Positions 17,222 through 26,077 of a stretch of 60,550 nucleotides of DNA are shown in pieces; within the stretch, counting starts at the first letter, position 1; each line of letters starts with the position of its first letter. The position numbers and the translations under genes were made by a program. The notes beneath the pieces are model-generated. The model did not search any database and was not told the DNA's origin. It saw nothing but the letters and a program-made list of their open reading frames with translations. The DNA comes from Mediterranea sp. An20 (lineage in GTDB: Bacteria; Bacteroidota; Bacteroidia; Bacteroidales; Bacteroidaceae): the NCBI RefSeq assembly GCF_002160055.1, contig NZ_NFJV01000024.1, positions 1-60,550 on the forward strand, given 5' to 3'.

Positions 17222-17252
17222 CAAATATACGTACAATTATCCGCAATTCAAA
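17222..17252 (-). promoter_or_regulatory. Consensus promoter of the steroid-reductase operon
   Basis: On the minus strand TTTG (17252-17249), 19 bases, TATATTTG (17229-17222) is an exact match to the Bacteroides TTTG-N19-TAnnTTTG promoter. It lies 20 bp before the ATG at 17202, which implies a very short leader. Confidence 0.8.
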
Positions 17253-17520
17253 CAATGACGGGGAGCGTATTTTGTGTTCGCGCTCCACCCGATAGTGTCT
17301 TTTCTTTCGCAGGAGTTGGTCTGTTCAATGCCTTTCCACTGTTCTTTCTTTTGGCGGATTAGGGGCTGCCGACTATGCCCGTTCTACCGGTTGTAGACTG
17401 CCGGCCCGTCTGTTTTTACTCTATATATACCTCGGTGCGGAGGATAAAAAAGATGTACTCTATGTTGGCAAAAATATAGACTCTGTTGCAACATGTAAGC
17501 GTGGCATGGGATTAATTTCG

Positions 17521-17528
17521 TACCTTTG
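17521..17528 (+). promoter_or_regulatory. -7 box next to helicase start
   Basis: TACCTTTG lies only 4 bases before the ATG at 17533. With usual spacing, transcription would begin near the start codon, so the message is nearly leaderless. No -33 box of good quality was found. Confidence 0.45.
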
Positions 17529-17532
17529 CGCC

Positions 17533-19434
17533 ATGAAACCACAAGAAGACATCCCAAGCCCCGTGCTGCATCTTGAGCGCCAACAGTTGCTCTTGCGCAT
17601 GGAGTATGAATACGAAAAGGAAGAATTCCGGCGACAGACCGAGTCGATGGGGGTGGCCCGCAAGGTGAAGCGCGGCCTGTGCTGGTATCCCGTCACGGTG
17701 GGGCGCCATTATTACAACTCGCTCAACCAGCTTGTGTTGGAGGTGACGCGCACGGAAGATACTGATATCGAACACGCATTTGAGTTTGGCCGTCCCGTCG
17801 TCTTTTTCCGCCAAGACTATGACGGAAAGATTACCTATTATAATACGCAGGCCAGTGTGAGTTATGCCGACGATACGCGCCTGGTACTTGTCATGCCCGG
17901 TATGGGAGCTGTGCTCGAATTGCAGGCAGCCGACCGTTTAGGCGTGCAGCTTTTCTTCGACGAGACTTCCTACCGCACCATGTTCGAGGCCTTGGCCGAT
18001 GTGCTCCGTGCCAAGGGTAACCGCCTGGCCGAGCTGCGCGACACGCTGCTTGGCACATCAAAGGCTACCTTCCGCGAGCTATATCCCGTGCGCTTCCCCT
18101 GGCTCAACACGGCACAGGAGGAAGCTGTCAACCGGGTGCTTTGTGCCCGCGACGTAGCCGTTGTTCATGGCCCTCCCGGCACGGGAAAGACCACCACGTT
18201 GGTCGAAGCCATCTATGAGACACTGCACCGCGAGCCTCAGGTACTCGTCTGCGCTCAGAGCAACACGGCTGTAGACTGGATATCGGAGAAGCTTGTCGAC
18301 CGCGGTGTCAATGTCTTGCGTATCGGAAATCCCACGCGGGTGAACGACAAGATGCTTTCCTTTACCTACGAGCGTCGTTTCGAGTCACATCCCGCTTATT
18401 CCGAACTATGGGCTTTGCGCAAGGAGTTGCGTGCTCTCTCCAGCCGTTCCCGCCGCAGCAGCTACGCCGAACGTGAGTCGCTGCGCAGTCGCATGAGCCG
18501 TCTGCGCGACCGGGCCACGGCATTGGAGGTGCAAATCAACGCCGACCTCTTCGATTCGGCCCACGTTGTAGCTTCCACCCTCGTCAGCAGTAACCACCGA
18601 CTGATGCATGGACGCCGCTTCGGTACCCTTTTCATCGATGAGGCGGCTCAGGCTCTGGAAGCAGCTTGCTGGATAGCCATCCGCAGGGCCGACCGTGTGG
18701 TTTTGGCAGGTGACCACCAGCAACTGCCTCCCACCATCAAGTGCTACGATGCCGCGCGCGGAGGACTGGAACAAACGCTGATGGAACGCATCGCCCGGCG
18801 TAAGCCAGAGGCCGTCAGCCTGTTACGTGTGCAATATCGAATGAATCAGGACATCATGCGCTTCCCTTCCCACTGGTTCTACCACGATTTGCTGCAGGCC
18901 GACCCTTCCGTGAGCCATCGAGGTATCTTGGACTGGGATACGCCCATTGATTGGATAGACACTACCGGGCGCGATTTCAAGGAGCAGTTTGTGGGGGAGA
19001 CCTTCGGGCGCATTAACAAAGACGAGGCCGACCTGCTGCTTCACGAACTGGAGGCCTATATCGGGCGTATCGGTGGAGAACGCATCTTGGACGAGCGCAT
19101 AGACTTCGGCATCATCTCGCCCTACAAGGCTCAGGTGCAGTACCTGCGCAGCCGCATCCGTCAGAGTGCCGTCTTCCGCCCTTACCGCGAACTTTTTACG
19201 GTGAATACTGTCGATGGCTTCCAGGGACAGGAGCGGGATGTCATCTTCATCTCTTTAGTGCGTGCCAACGATGACGGGCAAATTGGTTTTCTCGGCGACT
19301 TGCGCCGCATGAACGTAGCCATCACCCGCGCACGGATGAAACTTGTCATCCTGGGCGAGTCGGAAACATTGGCCCGGCATCCTTTCTACCGGGAATTGCT
19401 GGAATATATCCAGGAATTGCATCGGGGGGAATAA
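17533..19434 (+). CDS. Superfamily 1 DNA/RNA helicase (SMUBP-2/DNA2-like)
   Basis: From MKPQEDIPSP the protein has 633 residues. It contains a beta-rich N-terminal region and the full set of SF1B helicase motifs: Walker A VHGPPGTGKTTTLVEA (~215), motif Ia VCAQSNTAVDWISEKL, motif II FIDEAAQALEAACW (DEAA), motif III LAGDHQQLPPT, motif IV QYRMN, motif V VNTVDGFQGQERDVIFISLVR and motif VI MNVAITRARMKLVILG. The helical 1B insertion (RSSYAERESLRSRMSRLRDRATALE) is coiled. Homologous helicases unwind R-loops, RNA or DNA ends; the bacterial role is uncertain. It is a single gene with an efficient downstream terminator. Confidence 0.92.
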   Translation: MKPQEDIPSPVLHLERQQLLLRMEYEYEKEEFRRQTESMGVARKVKRGLCWYPVTVGRHYYNSLNQLVLEVTRTEDTDIEHAFEFGRPVVFFRQDYDGKITYYNTQASVSYADDTRLVLVMPGMGAVLELQAADRLGVQLFFDETSYRTMFEALADVLRAKGNRLAELRDTLLGTSKATFRELYPVRFPWLNTAQEEAVNRVLCARDVAVVHGPPGTGKTTTLVEAIYETLHREPQVLVCAQSNTAVDWISEKLVDRGVNVLRIGNPTRVNDKMLSFTYERRFESHPAYSELWALRKELRALSSRSRRSSYAERESLRSRMSRLRDRATALEVQINADLFDSAHVVASTLVSSNHRLMHGRRFGTLFIDEAAQALEAACWIAIRRADRVVLAGDHQQLPPTIKCYDAARGGLEQTLMERIARRKPEAVSLLRVQYRMNQDIMRFPSHWFYHDLLQADPSVSHRGILDWDTPIDWIDTTGRDFKEQFVGETFGRINKDEADLLLHELEAYIGRIGGERILDERIDFGIISPYKAQVQYLRSRIRQSAVFRPYRELFTVNTVDGFQGQERDVIFISLVRANDDGQIGFLGDLRRMNVAITRARMKLVILGESETLARHPFYRELLEYIQELHRGE

Positions 19435-19474
19435 AAAAGAAACAGGCGCGGAATCCCGCGCCTGTTTCTTTTTT
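19433..19474 (+). terminator. Intrinsic terminator after the helicase gene
   Basis: AAAAAAGAAACAGGCGCGG pairs with CCGCGCCTGTTTCTTTTTT in a near-perfect stem with a 4-base loop and a U-run. It overlaps the last base of the stop codon region and would be bidirectional. Confidence 0.9.
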
Positions 19475-19548
19475 ATCTACGAAGTGATTGGAATCTTTCA
19501 TCCGTCGGATAGTATAGCTAATATCTTGCTGATAATCGGCACCATACT

Positions 19549-19614
19549 TCGCATATATTACGAACTTACTGCCTATCGCTTGGAAGCAGGCTGCCTATCG
19601 CTTAGCTATTTTTT
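19549..19614 (+). repeat. 22-bp tandem repeat locus 3 (about three units)
   Basis: Units at 19571-19592 (GCCTATCGCTTGGAAGCAGG start) and 19593-19614 (GCCTATCGCTTAGC start) are the best; 19549-19570 is degenerate. Downstream at 19641-19655 a GTACACAGTGTAC palindrome follows within a segment resembling that at locus 5. Confidence 0.7.
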
Positions 19615-19721
19615 GCAAAGGGCTTACCAGAGAATCCGTCCTGTACACAGTGTACCGATGTTGTGCATAAAAAGATTCAACCACTTCTATATACACCTTT
19701 ATAATAAGTGCTTATCTTCTT

Positions 19722-20765
19722 TTAGTTGTTCTCCGGGCGCAGTTTACGTACCGTCACTGCCGTCTGCCACATTTCGCTTTCGCGCAGAGCCTTCAGCTCG
19801 GCGTTCAGCTTCTCGCGGTAGTCAGGCTTTGAATTGCTTTCGATGGAGATGCGCGCTTCGTTGCCGCTGGCCACGCTTTGATAGAGCTTTTCCATCACCG
19901 GCTTGATGGCATCGTGGAACGGTCCCATCCAATCCAAGGCACCGCGCTGGGCCGTGGTCGAGCAGTTGGCATACATCCAGTCCATGCCGTTCTTGGCAAA
20001 AAGAGGCATGAGCGATTGCGTCAGTTCTTCCACCGTTTCGTTGAAGGCTTCCGAAGGCGAGTGGCCATGTTCGCGCAGCACTTCATACTGAGCCAGCAGC
20101 AAGCCCTGGATGGCTCCCATCAGCGAGCCGCGTTCGCCCGTCAGGTCTGAATAAACTTCGCGCTTGAAAGTAGTTTCAAACAGATAGCCCGAACCGATGC
20201 CGATGCCGAAAGCCAGTGTGCGCTCCTTGGCATGGCCGGTAGCATCCTGGTAGACAGCATACGAACTGTTCAGACCACGACCTTCGAGGAACATGGTTCG
20301 GAGTGAGGTGCCCGACCCCTTGGGAGCTACCATGATGACGTCGATGTCCTGCGGGGGGATAATGTTGGTCTGGTCGTTGTAGGTGATACCGAAGCCGTGA
20401 GAGAAGTAGAGAGCTTTGCCGGCAGTCAGATATGGTTTGATTTTAGGCCATACGGCAATCTGAGCGGCGTCGCTGAGCAACATACATACGATGGTTCCCC
20501 GTTGGGCAGCCTCTTCGATGGAGAAGAGCGTTTCGCCGGGCACCCATCCGTCGGCCACGGCTTTGTCGTAGGTTTTGCCTTCGCGTTGTCCTACGATGAC
20601 GTTGAAACCATTGTCACGCAAGTTGCATGCCTGTCCGGGGCCTTGCACGCCATAGCCCAATACGGCGATGGTTTCGTTCTTCAGTATTTCGCGTGCTTTC
20701 TCTAAGGGAAACTCTTCGCGGGTAACCACATTCTCGGTTACTCCGCCAAAATTCATCTGTGCCAT
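19722..20765 (-). CDS. ilvC: Ketol-acid reductoisomerase
   Basis: The 347-residue NADPH enzyme converts acetolactate or acetohydroxybutyrate to the dihydroxy acid in Ile/Val synthesis. The Rossmann loop is IAVLGYGVQGPGQACNLRDNGFNVIVGQREG (~33-63). MVAPKGSGTSLRTMF (~143) and the FERE-like ETTFKREVYSDLTGERG (metal Asp/Glu) and EELTQSLMPLFAKNGMDWMY regions belong to the second domain. Length is class-I-like. It is the last gene of the ilvD-B-N-thioesterase-C operon, 50 bp after the thioesterase. Downstream lies the repeat/terminator region at 19.4-19.7 kb. Confidence 0.95.
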   Translation of the reverse strand: MAQMNFGGVTENVVTREEFPLEKAREILKNETIAVLGYGVQGPGQACNLRDNGFNVIVGQREGKTYDKAVADGWVPGETLFSIEEAAQRGTIVCMLLSDAAQIAVWPKIKPYLTAGKALYFSHGFGITYNDQTNIIPPQDIDVIMVAPKGSGTSLRTMFLEGRGLNSSYAVYQDATGHAKERTLAFGIGIGSGYLFETTFKREVYSDLTGERGSLMGAIQGLLLAQYEVLREHGHSPSEAFNETVEELTQSLMPLFAKNGMDWMYANCSTTAQRGALDWMGPFHDAIKPVMEKLYQSVASGNEARISIESNSKPDYREKLNAELKALRESEMWQTAVTVRKLRPENN

Positions 20766-20815
20766 TGTTTTTTTGTTTTTAAGTGGTTATAAATGTATTT
20801 CTGATTTGTTCTTGT

Positions 20816-21559
20816 TTATCTGAATTCTATCTTTGCCCGGCATACCGTTTCTTCTCCGTTCTTCCTGATTTCCACGTTGCGGATGTCTTCGTCCGCTTCC
20901 TGTTGACAGAAGAAAGAGAGGGTATCGCCGTAATAACACTCTGCCACATAGGCCATTTCGAAACGGTGGATACGCTTCTTGCGGTAGAGGTCGAGAGGAA
21001 AGAGGTCGAGAATATGTTCGATGTAGCGGATACTGTTCACGTGTCCGTTGATGTCGATGTCGCTGTATTTGGCCTGGAGTGAATCTGCCTCTTCCTCGGC
21101 ATGCACTTTGATGCGCGAGGGCTTTCCGATGGGGCAGGGATGTTCGCAGATATAATCCGTGATACTTCCGTTGTTCACACTCAACAGGTCGATAGGTCGT
21201 CGGGTATTCATGTTTATCATGGCCCATACAGAGCGTGCATATCCCAGCGGGTGTCCGTCTTTGTCCAATATGGCATAGTTGCGGTCGGTAAATAACCGGT
21301 AGACATTCTCCACCCATGTTTCGATGCTGAAAGGCTCATACTGCCGGGGCATCTCTTCCATCTCTACAGCCAGGCGTGAGAGCACCCACGTGTAGTCCTC
21401 CTCGTTCAGGGTCGCCATACCGAACCCCCGTTCCTCGGCGTGGAATCCGGCACAGTTCAGCAGGTGATTGCCCAATACACCCAGCGTCAGCCTTCCGGTA
21501 AAATCTACGTGGAAAGGTTCTGCCACAAAATGATAGGAGCCTATTTTGTTGTTGTTCAT
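20816..21559 (-). CDS. Acyl-ACP thioesterase-like protein in the ilv operon
   Basis: The 247-residue protein has two hot-dog-like halves of the FatA/FatB acyl-ACP thioesterase type: an N-terminal part with FHVDFTGRLTLGVLGNHLLNCAG and ETWVENVYRLFTDRNYAILDKDG (residues ~17-105), and a C-terminal DIDINGHVNSIRYIEHILDLFP (~165) with the Asn/His of the active-site region. It would release fatty acids from ACP. The ATG overlaps the ilvN stop by 4 bp (ATGA), which strongly implies translation with ilvN. Its place in a branched-chain amino-acid operon is curious: it might prefer branched acyl chains. Family is clear, substrate is not. Confidence 0.85.
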   Translation of the reverse strand: MNNNKIGSYHFVAEPFHVDFTGRLTLGVLGNHLLNCAGFHAEERGFGMATLNEEDYTWVLSRLAVEMEEMPRQYEPFSIETWVENVYRLFTDRNYAILDKDGHPLGYARSVWAMINMNTRRPIDLLSVNNGSITDYICEHPCPIGKPSRIKVHAEEEADSLQAKYSDIDINGHVNSIRYIEHILDLFPLDLYRKKRIHRFEMAYVAECYYGDTLSFFCQQEADEDIRNVEIRKNGEETVCRAKIEFR

Positions 21560-22116
21560 GATGTCTGTTCTTTGGATTGACGGTATTTGGCTTCGCGTTC
21601 TGCCAGGTATTCGTTAACACGTTCGATGCAGCCGGTAGTGATGGCCACACGCCCTGAACGCACAAACTGGAGCACGCATCCCAATCTCTGCAGTTCCTGA
21701 TAGAGAAGGGTTATTTCCTCACTCATCCCGTTCATTTCAGCGATGGCAAACACCGGGTTTACCTCAACGATGCGGGCGTGGAACTGGCGTATGACTTTCG
21801 ATACTTCCGGCTTGTTTTCGAGTACGGGCGTAGTGAGCTTGTAGAGGGCTATCTCGTGCTGATAGATTTCGTGGTCGGTGAAGTAGTGAGCCTGTAGTAC
21901 ATCTATCTTTTTGGAAATCTGTTTCACTACTTTTTCGATGGTATCTTTGTCCGTCCATGCCGTGATGGTGTACTTGTGTACACCTTTGATGGACGAAGCC
22001 GACACGTTGAGGCTCTCGATGTTGATTTGCCTCCGCGTGAAGACGGCTGTCACCTGATTCAGCAAGCCGGCGATATTTTCCGAATGGACGATGATGGTAT
22101 ATAATGTCTTTTCCAT
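21556..22116 (-). CDS. ilvN: Acetolactate synthase small (regulatory) subunit
   Basis: The 186-residue protein opens with an ACT domain (TIIVHSENIAGLLNQVTAVFTRRQINIESLNVSAS, ~6-40), the valine-binding feedback site of IlvN/IlvH, followed by a C-terminal domain (KPEVSKVIRQFHARIVEVNPVFAIAEMNG). It controls IlvB. It starts 19 bp after the ilvB stop and shares its stop with the next gene's ATG. Confidence 0.93.
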   Translation of the reverse strand: MEKTLYTIIVHSENIAGLLNQVTAVFTRRQINIESLNVSASSIKGVHKYTITAWTDKDTIEKVVKQISKKIDVLQAHYFTDHEIYQHEIALYKLTTPVLENKPEVSKVIRQFHARIVEVNPVFAIAEMNGMSEEITLLYQELQRLGCVLQFVRSGRVAITTGCIERVNEYLAEREAKYRQSKEQTS

Positions 22117-22135
22117 AATCTTCTTCTTAATTAAA

Positions 22136-23848
22136 TCAGCATTCTAAAAGCATCTGGTTTACTGAGCCGCCCGGTGGAGTCATGGGCAGCACGTTCCCTT
22201 CTTCTGTCACGCAAGCTTCCAATAAGAAAGGACCTGGGGTGGTCAGCATTTCGTCAATGGCTTCTTTCAGTTCTTTGCGTGCGATTACCCGTCGGGCAGG
22301 GATGCCATAGGCTGCGGCTATCTGCTGGTAGTCGGGGTTAAGCATGGGGGTAAATGAATAACGCCGGTTGAAGAACATGGCTTGCCATTGGCGTACGTTG
22401 CCCAGAAAGTTATTGTTCAGCATAATCATTTTTACGGGTGCCTGCTGTTCCATGATGGTACCCAGTTCTTGCAGGTTCATTTGAAAGCCGCCATCGCCCA
22501 TAAATACGCACACAGTCCGGTCCGGCCTTCCAAAAGTGGCACCAATGGCAGCCGGCATGCCGAATCCCATGGTGCCCAAACCGCCTGAGGTGACGATGCT
22601 TCGCGGTTGGCGATAACGGAAGTAGCGGGCTGCCATCATCTGGTTCTGTCCTACATCGGTCACCAAGATTGCTTCGTCATGAGTAGCTTCGCTCACGGCA
22701 CGCACTACTTCGCCCATGCTTAAGGTATTGCCGGCAGGATGCAGTTCGAGTCGGATGACCTTTTCCTCTTCCACTTCTTCGTAGGTGCGGAAGCTGCTCA
22801 GCCATTCGGTATGGGTGGCAGGTTTTAGCAGGGCTGTTACCAGGGGGAGTGTCTGTTTACAGTCACCCAGCACAGCTACGTCAGTCCGTATGTTTTTGTC
22901 TATCTCCGCGGGGTCAATATCGAAGTGAATGATTTTCGCCTGCCGGGCGTATGTCTGCACGTTGCCCGTTACACGGTCGTCGAAGCGCATGCCTACGGCA
23001 ATAAGTACATCGCATTTATTGGTGTGGATGTTGGGCCCCAGATTGCCGTGCATGCCCAGCATGCCTTTGTTTAGCGGGTGGTCAGTAGGTAAAGCAGAGA
23101 GACCCAGTAGCGTGCGTGCGGCTGGCATTCCGGCGCGTTCGATAAATGCACGTAGTTCCTCCTGAGCATGCCCCAGTTCAACACCTTGTCCGACGAGCAC
23201 GAGAGGACGTTGTGCATGGTTGATAAGGTCGGCTGCCTGGCGTATGGCATCTTCGTCGGGTTCGGGCACCGGCACGTAACTGCGTATGTAGTCTACCTTT
23301 ACGGGGCGGTAATCCAGTTTGTCGGTTTGTGCATTTTTGGCAAAGTCCAGTACCACAGGACCCGGCCGACCGCTGCGTGCTATGTAGAAGGCACGTGCCA
23401 CGGCCCAAGGCACATCTTCGGCCCGTCGTATCTGATAGCTCCATTTGGATATGGGCTGCGTGACACCTACCAGGTCGACTTCCTGGAAAGCGTCGGTGCC
23501 GAGAAATCCTGTTCCCACTTGTCCGGCAATGACTACGATGGGTGTGCTGTCTATCATGGCATCGGCAATGCCGGTGATGGTATTGGTAGCTCCCGGGCCA
23601 CTGGTAACGAGACACACTCCCACACGACCCGATACACGGGCATAGCCCTGTGCTGCATGCGTGGCTCCCTGTTCGTGGCGGACCAGAATATGTCTCAGAG
23701 TCTTGCGGTGGTCATACAATGCGTCAAACACAGGCATGATACTTCCGCCGGGATAACCGAAGAGGGTGTCTACACCTTGAGCTTCGAGTGAACGCATCAA
23801 GGCTTCGGCGCCGCTAATGAAGTTATTATGTTTTGAGTCTTTGCTCAT
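22136..23848 (-). CDS. ilvB: Acetolactate synthase large (catalytic) subunit
   Basis: The 570-residue ThDP/FAD enzyme condenses pyruvate to acetolactate. Motifs seen: FGYPGGSIMPVFDAL and the catalytic Glu in RHEQGATHAAQGYAR (~59), TSGPGATNTITGIADA, the FAD domain LLGLSALPTDHPL, and the ThDP motif MGDGGFQMNLQELGTIMEQQAPVKMIMLNNNFLGNVRQW (~435). It is 25 bp after ilvD and followed by ilvN, forming the AHAS complex in the Ile/Val pathway. Confidence 0.95.
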   Translation of the reverse strand: MSKDSKHNNFISGAEALMRSLEAQGVDTLFGYPGGSIMPVFDALYDHRKTLRHILVRHEQGATHAAQGYARVSGRVGVCLVTSGPGATNTITGIADAMIDSTPIVVIAGQVGTGFLGTDAFQEVDLVGVTQPISKWSYQIRRAEDVPWAVARAFYIARSGRPGPVVLDFAKNAQTDKLDYRPVKVDYIRSYVPVPEPDEDAIRQAADLINHAQRPLVLVGQGVELGHAQEELRAFIERAGMPAARTLLGLSALPTDHPLNKGMLGMHGNLGPNIHTNKCDVLIAVGMRFDDRVTGNVQTYARQAKIIHFDIDPAEIDKNIRTDVAVLGDCKQTLPLVTALLKPATHTEWLSSFRTYEEVEEEKVIRLELHPAGNTLSMGEVVRAVSEATHDEAILVTDVGQNQMMAARYFRYRQPRSIVTSGGLGTMGFGMPAAIGATFGRPDRTVCVFMGDGGFQMNLQELGTIMEQQAPVKMIMLNNNFLGNVRQWQAMFFNRRYSFTPMLNPDYQQIAAAYGIPARRVIARKELKEAIDEMLTTPGPFLLEACVTEEGNVLPMTPPGGSVNQMLLEC

Positions 23849-23873
23849 GATATGATGGTTGAAAAATAATTGG

Positions 23874-25676
23874 CTATTCTACGATTCTTACTCCTCCCTT
23901 ATCTGCCGAGCTCACTAAGGTAGCATAAGCCCTGAGAGCCTTGGACACTTCACGTTCTCGTTTGAGTGGGCGTTGCGTTCTTGCTTCCAGTTCTTGGTTG
24001 GTCAGCTTCACGTTGATGCTTCGTCGGGGAATGTCTATTTCGATGATGTCTCCGTCTACAATCTTTCCGATGTTGCCTCCTGCGGCTGCTTCGGGAGAGA
24101 TATGTCCGATGCTCAGTCCGGAGGTGCCCCCGCTGAAACGTCCGTCGGTGATGAGGGCACATTCTTTACCCAGGTGCCGCGATTTGAGGTACGAGGTGGG
24201 GTAGAGCATTTCCTGCATGCCCGGTCCGCCTTTGGGCCCTTCGTGGGTGATGACCACTACATCGCCGCTCTGTACCTCTCCTTCCAAGATGCCCCGGCAA
24301 GCCTCTTCCTGCGAGTCATACACACGAGCCGGTCCGCTGAACTTCCAGATGCTTTCGTCTACACCGGCAGTTTTTACCACGCAGCCGTCTTGGGCGATAT
24401 TTCCTTTCAGCACGGCCAGTCCTCCGTCTTTGCTGTAGGCATGTTGCAAATCGCGTATACATCCCGTGGAGCGGTCGGTGTCCATTTCTTTGTAGTAAGC
24501 TTCCTGTCTGCCCATCTCCAGACAAGGCCTGCCGGCGGGAGCAGAAGCATACCGCTTCAATGCCTTACGGCATACGTTGGGGCTGCGCAGGCTGAAACGG
24601 TCGATGGCTTCGGCAAGCGTCATGCCGTCTACGCGTCGTACCGAAGTATCTACCAGCCCTCCGCGTGCCAGTTCATCCATGATGGCCATGATTCCTCCTG
24701 CGCGGTTCACGTCTTCTATGTGGTATTTCTGTGTGTTGGGAGCCACTTTGCAGAGACAAGGTGTGCGGCGCGACAAGGCGTCTATGTCGTCCATGCTGAA
24801 ATTCACCTCTGCTTCGTGGGCAATGGCCAGCAGGTGCAATACGGTATTGGTAGAGCCTCCCATGGCAATGTCCAGTGTCATGGCATTGAGGAATGCTTGC
24901 CGGGTAGCGATGCTTCGGGGCAATACGCTTTCGTCTCCTTCCCGATAGTAACGTTGAGCGTTTTCTACGATGCGCCGGGCAGCTTCCTTGAACAGTTTGC
25001 GCCGGTTGCGGTGTGTGGCCACTATGGTACCGTTGCCGGGCAGGGCCAGGCCGATTGCTTCGTTCAGGCAGTTCATCGAATTGGCAGTAAACATGCCCGA
25101 GCAGCATCCGCAGGTGGGGCAGGCCCGGCATTCTATCTGTGCCACGTCGGCATCGCTTACGCTGGGGTCGGCCGCTTGTATCATGGCATCAATGAGGTCG
25201 AGTTTCTGTCCGTTCCATTGTCCTGCTTCCATGGGGCCGCCAGAAACGAATATGGTAGGTATATTCAGCCTCATGGCAGCCATGAGCATGCCCGGCGTGA
25301 TTTTGTCGCAGTTACTGATGCACACCATGGCATCGGCCTTGTGTGCATTTACCATATATTCCACGCTGTCGGCTATGAGGTCGCGCGAGGGCAGGGAGTA
25401 GAGCATGCCGTCGTGTCCCATGGCGATGCCGTCGTCGATGGCAATGGTATTGAATTCGGCGGCAAAGCATCCTAACTTTTCAATTTCCCGTTTCACGTAC
25501 TGTCCTATTTCGTGCAGGTGGACGTGTCCGGGCACGAATTGCGTGAACGAATTGACCACGGCAATGACGGGTTGTCCGGCCTGTTCGGGTTTCATGCCTG
25601 CCGCTGCCCACAAGGCGCGTGCTCCGGCCATGCGTCTTCCCTCGGTGCATACCGAGCTTCGTAACTGATGTTTCAT
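23874..25676 (-). CDS. ilvD: Dihydroxy-acid dehydratase
   Basis: The 600-residue Fe-S enzyme makes the 2-oxo acids of Ile/Val synthesis. Cluster ligands are likely the Cys residues in [18 protein letters not shown] (~122) and [19 protein letters not shown] (~190-206); the C-terminal half has [24 protein letters not shown]. It is the first structural gene of the operon. Between its start and the promoter at 25.9 kb lie the leader peptide and the terminator described separately. Confidence 0.95.
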   Translation of the reverse strand: MKHQLRSSVCTEGRRMAGARALWAAAGMKPEQAGQPVIAVVNSFTQFVPGHVHLHEIGQYVKREIEKLGCFAAEFNTIAIDDGIAMGHDGMLYSLPSRDLIADSVEYMVNAHKADAMVCISNCDKITPGMLMAAMRLNIPTIFVSGGPMEAGQWNGQKLDLIDAMIQAADPSVSDADVAQIECRACPTCGCCSGMFTANSMNCLNEAIGLALPGNGTIVATHRNRRKLFKEAARRIVENAQRYYREGDESVLPRSIATRQAFLNAMTLDIAMGGSTNTVLHLLAIAHEAEVNFSMDDIDALSRRTPCLCKVAPNTQKYHIEDVNRAGGIMAIMDELARGGLVDTSVRRVDGMTLAEAIDRFSLRSPNVCRKALKRYASAPAGRPCLEMGRQEAYYKEMDTDRSTGCIRDLQHAYSKDGGLAVLKGNIAQDGCVVKTAGVDESIWKFSGPARVYDSQEEACRGILEGEVQSGDVVVITHEGPKGGPGMQEMLYPTSYLKSRHLGKECALITDGRFSGGTSGLSIGHISPEAAAGGNIGKIVDGDIIEIDIPRRSINVKLTNQELEARTQRPLKREREVSKALRAYATLVSSADKGGVRIVE

Positions 25677-25700
25677 ACTCTTCGGTTCCTTTCATGAAAA

Positions 25701-25729
25701 AAGCCTTTCCCACGGTGTAAGAAAGGCTT
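25701..25729 (-). terminator. Attenuator terminator upstream of ilvD
   Basis: AAGCCTTTC (25729-25721 on the minus strand) and GAAAGGCTT (25709-25701) form a 9-bp perfect stem with an 11-nt loop, followed directly by TTTTTTC, 24 bp before the ilvD ATG. Its location before rather than after the genes is what marks it as regulatory. Confidence 0.85.
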
Positions 25730-25776
25730 CGATTATTATCTGTCAGAACGAACGGATGTACATACACAAACCTTTC

Positions 25777-25854
25777 TCACGCTCTCGGGGTAATCACGAC
25801 GACGCGAATAATATGCAGGACTGCCAGGTTGGTATAAACAGATAGGTTCGTCAT
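25777..25854 (-). CDS. ilv leader peptide, 25 codons (putative attenuator peptide)
   Basis: The ATG at 25854 opens a short frame starting MTNLSVYTNLAVLH and ending IIRVVVITPRA with TGA at 25779-25777. Eleven of 25 residues are Leu, Val or Ile, including three consecutive Val codons followed by Ile, the amino acids made by the downstream operon. The Val-Val-Val-Ile run resembles the E. coli ilv leader. The stop codon abuts the antiterminator arm, so a ribosome stalled at Val/Ile codons would leave that arm free while one reaching the stop would cover it. It is small, and no protein product is known. Confidence 0.75.
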   Translation of the reverse strand: MTNLSVYTNLAVLHIIRVVVITPRA

Positions 25855-25899
25855 ATAATTCTTTTATTTCATTTGTTGTTCTTGTTTCGTATAACGCTG

Positions 25900-25930
25900 C
25901 AAAGGTAAATTGTTTTTTAGAAATTGCAAA
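25900..25930 (-). promoter_or_regulatory. Consensus promoter of the ilv operon
   Basis: On the minus strand TTTG (25930-25927), exactly 19 bases, TACCTTTG (25907-25900). This is a perfect Bacteroides promoter; transcription would begin about 35-40 nt before the leader peptide ATG. Confidence 0.85.
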
Positions 25931-26077
25931 CAATTTGAAGAAAAAAGTGGCAAAAAAGTGATTGTTCGTAAAAAGAGCATGTCTGATAGTTGATAATTGA
26001 TAGTTTAGAATGACACCGGAGGAAAGGAAAGAGGGATTGCTGCTGCCTCTTCCGGCGGGATGTATAGAACAGAACCG

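Larger units (their letters stand above)
25677..25907 (-). promoter_or_regulatory. ilv operon leader region (putative attenuator)
   Basis: The minus-strand leader runs from the promoter's -7 box to the ilvD start. It holds a 25-codon leader peptide (25777-25854), a segment just past its stop (GAGAAAGG, 25771-25778) and a strong terminator hairpin (25701-25729). The terminator's left arm (CCTTTC) can instead pair with the GAAAGG at 25771-25776, giving a mutually exclusive antiterminator of about 7 bp extended by 3 bp past a bulge. This is the layout of ribosome-stalling attenuation. Confidence 0.75.

Noticed and set aside
19343..19906. A + strand frame running past the helicase end
   Set aside because: It crosses the terminator and repeat locus and has no homology.
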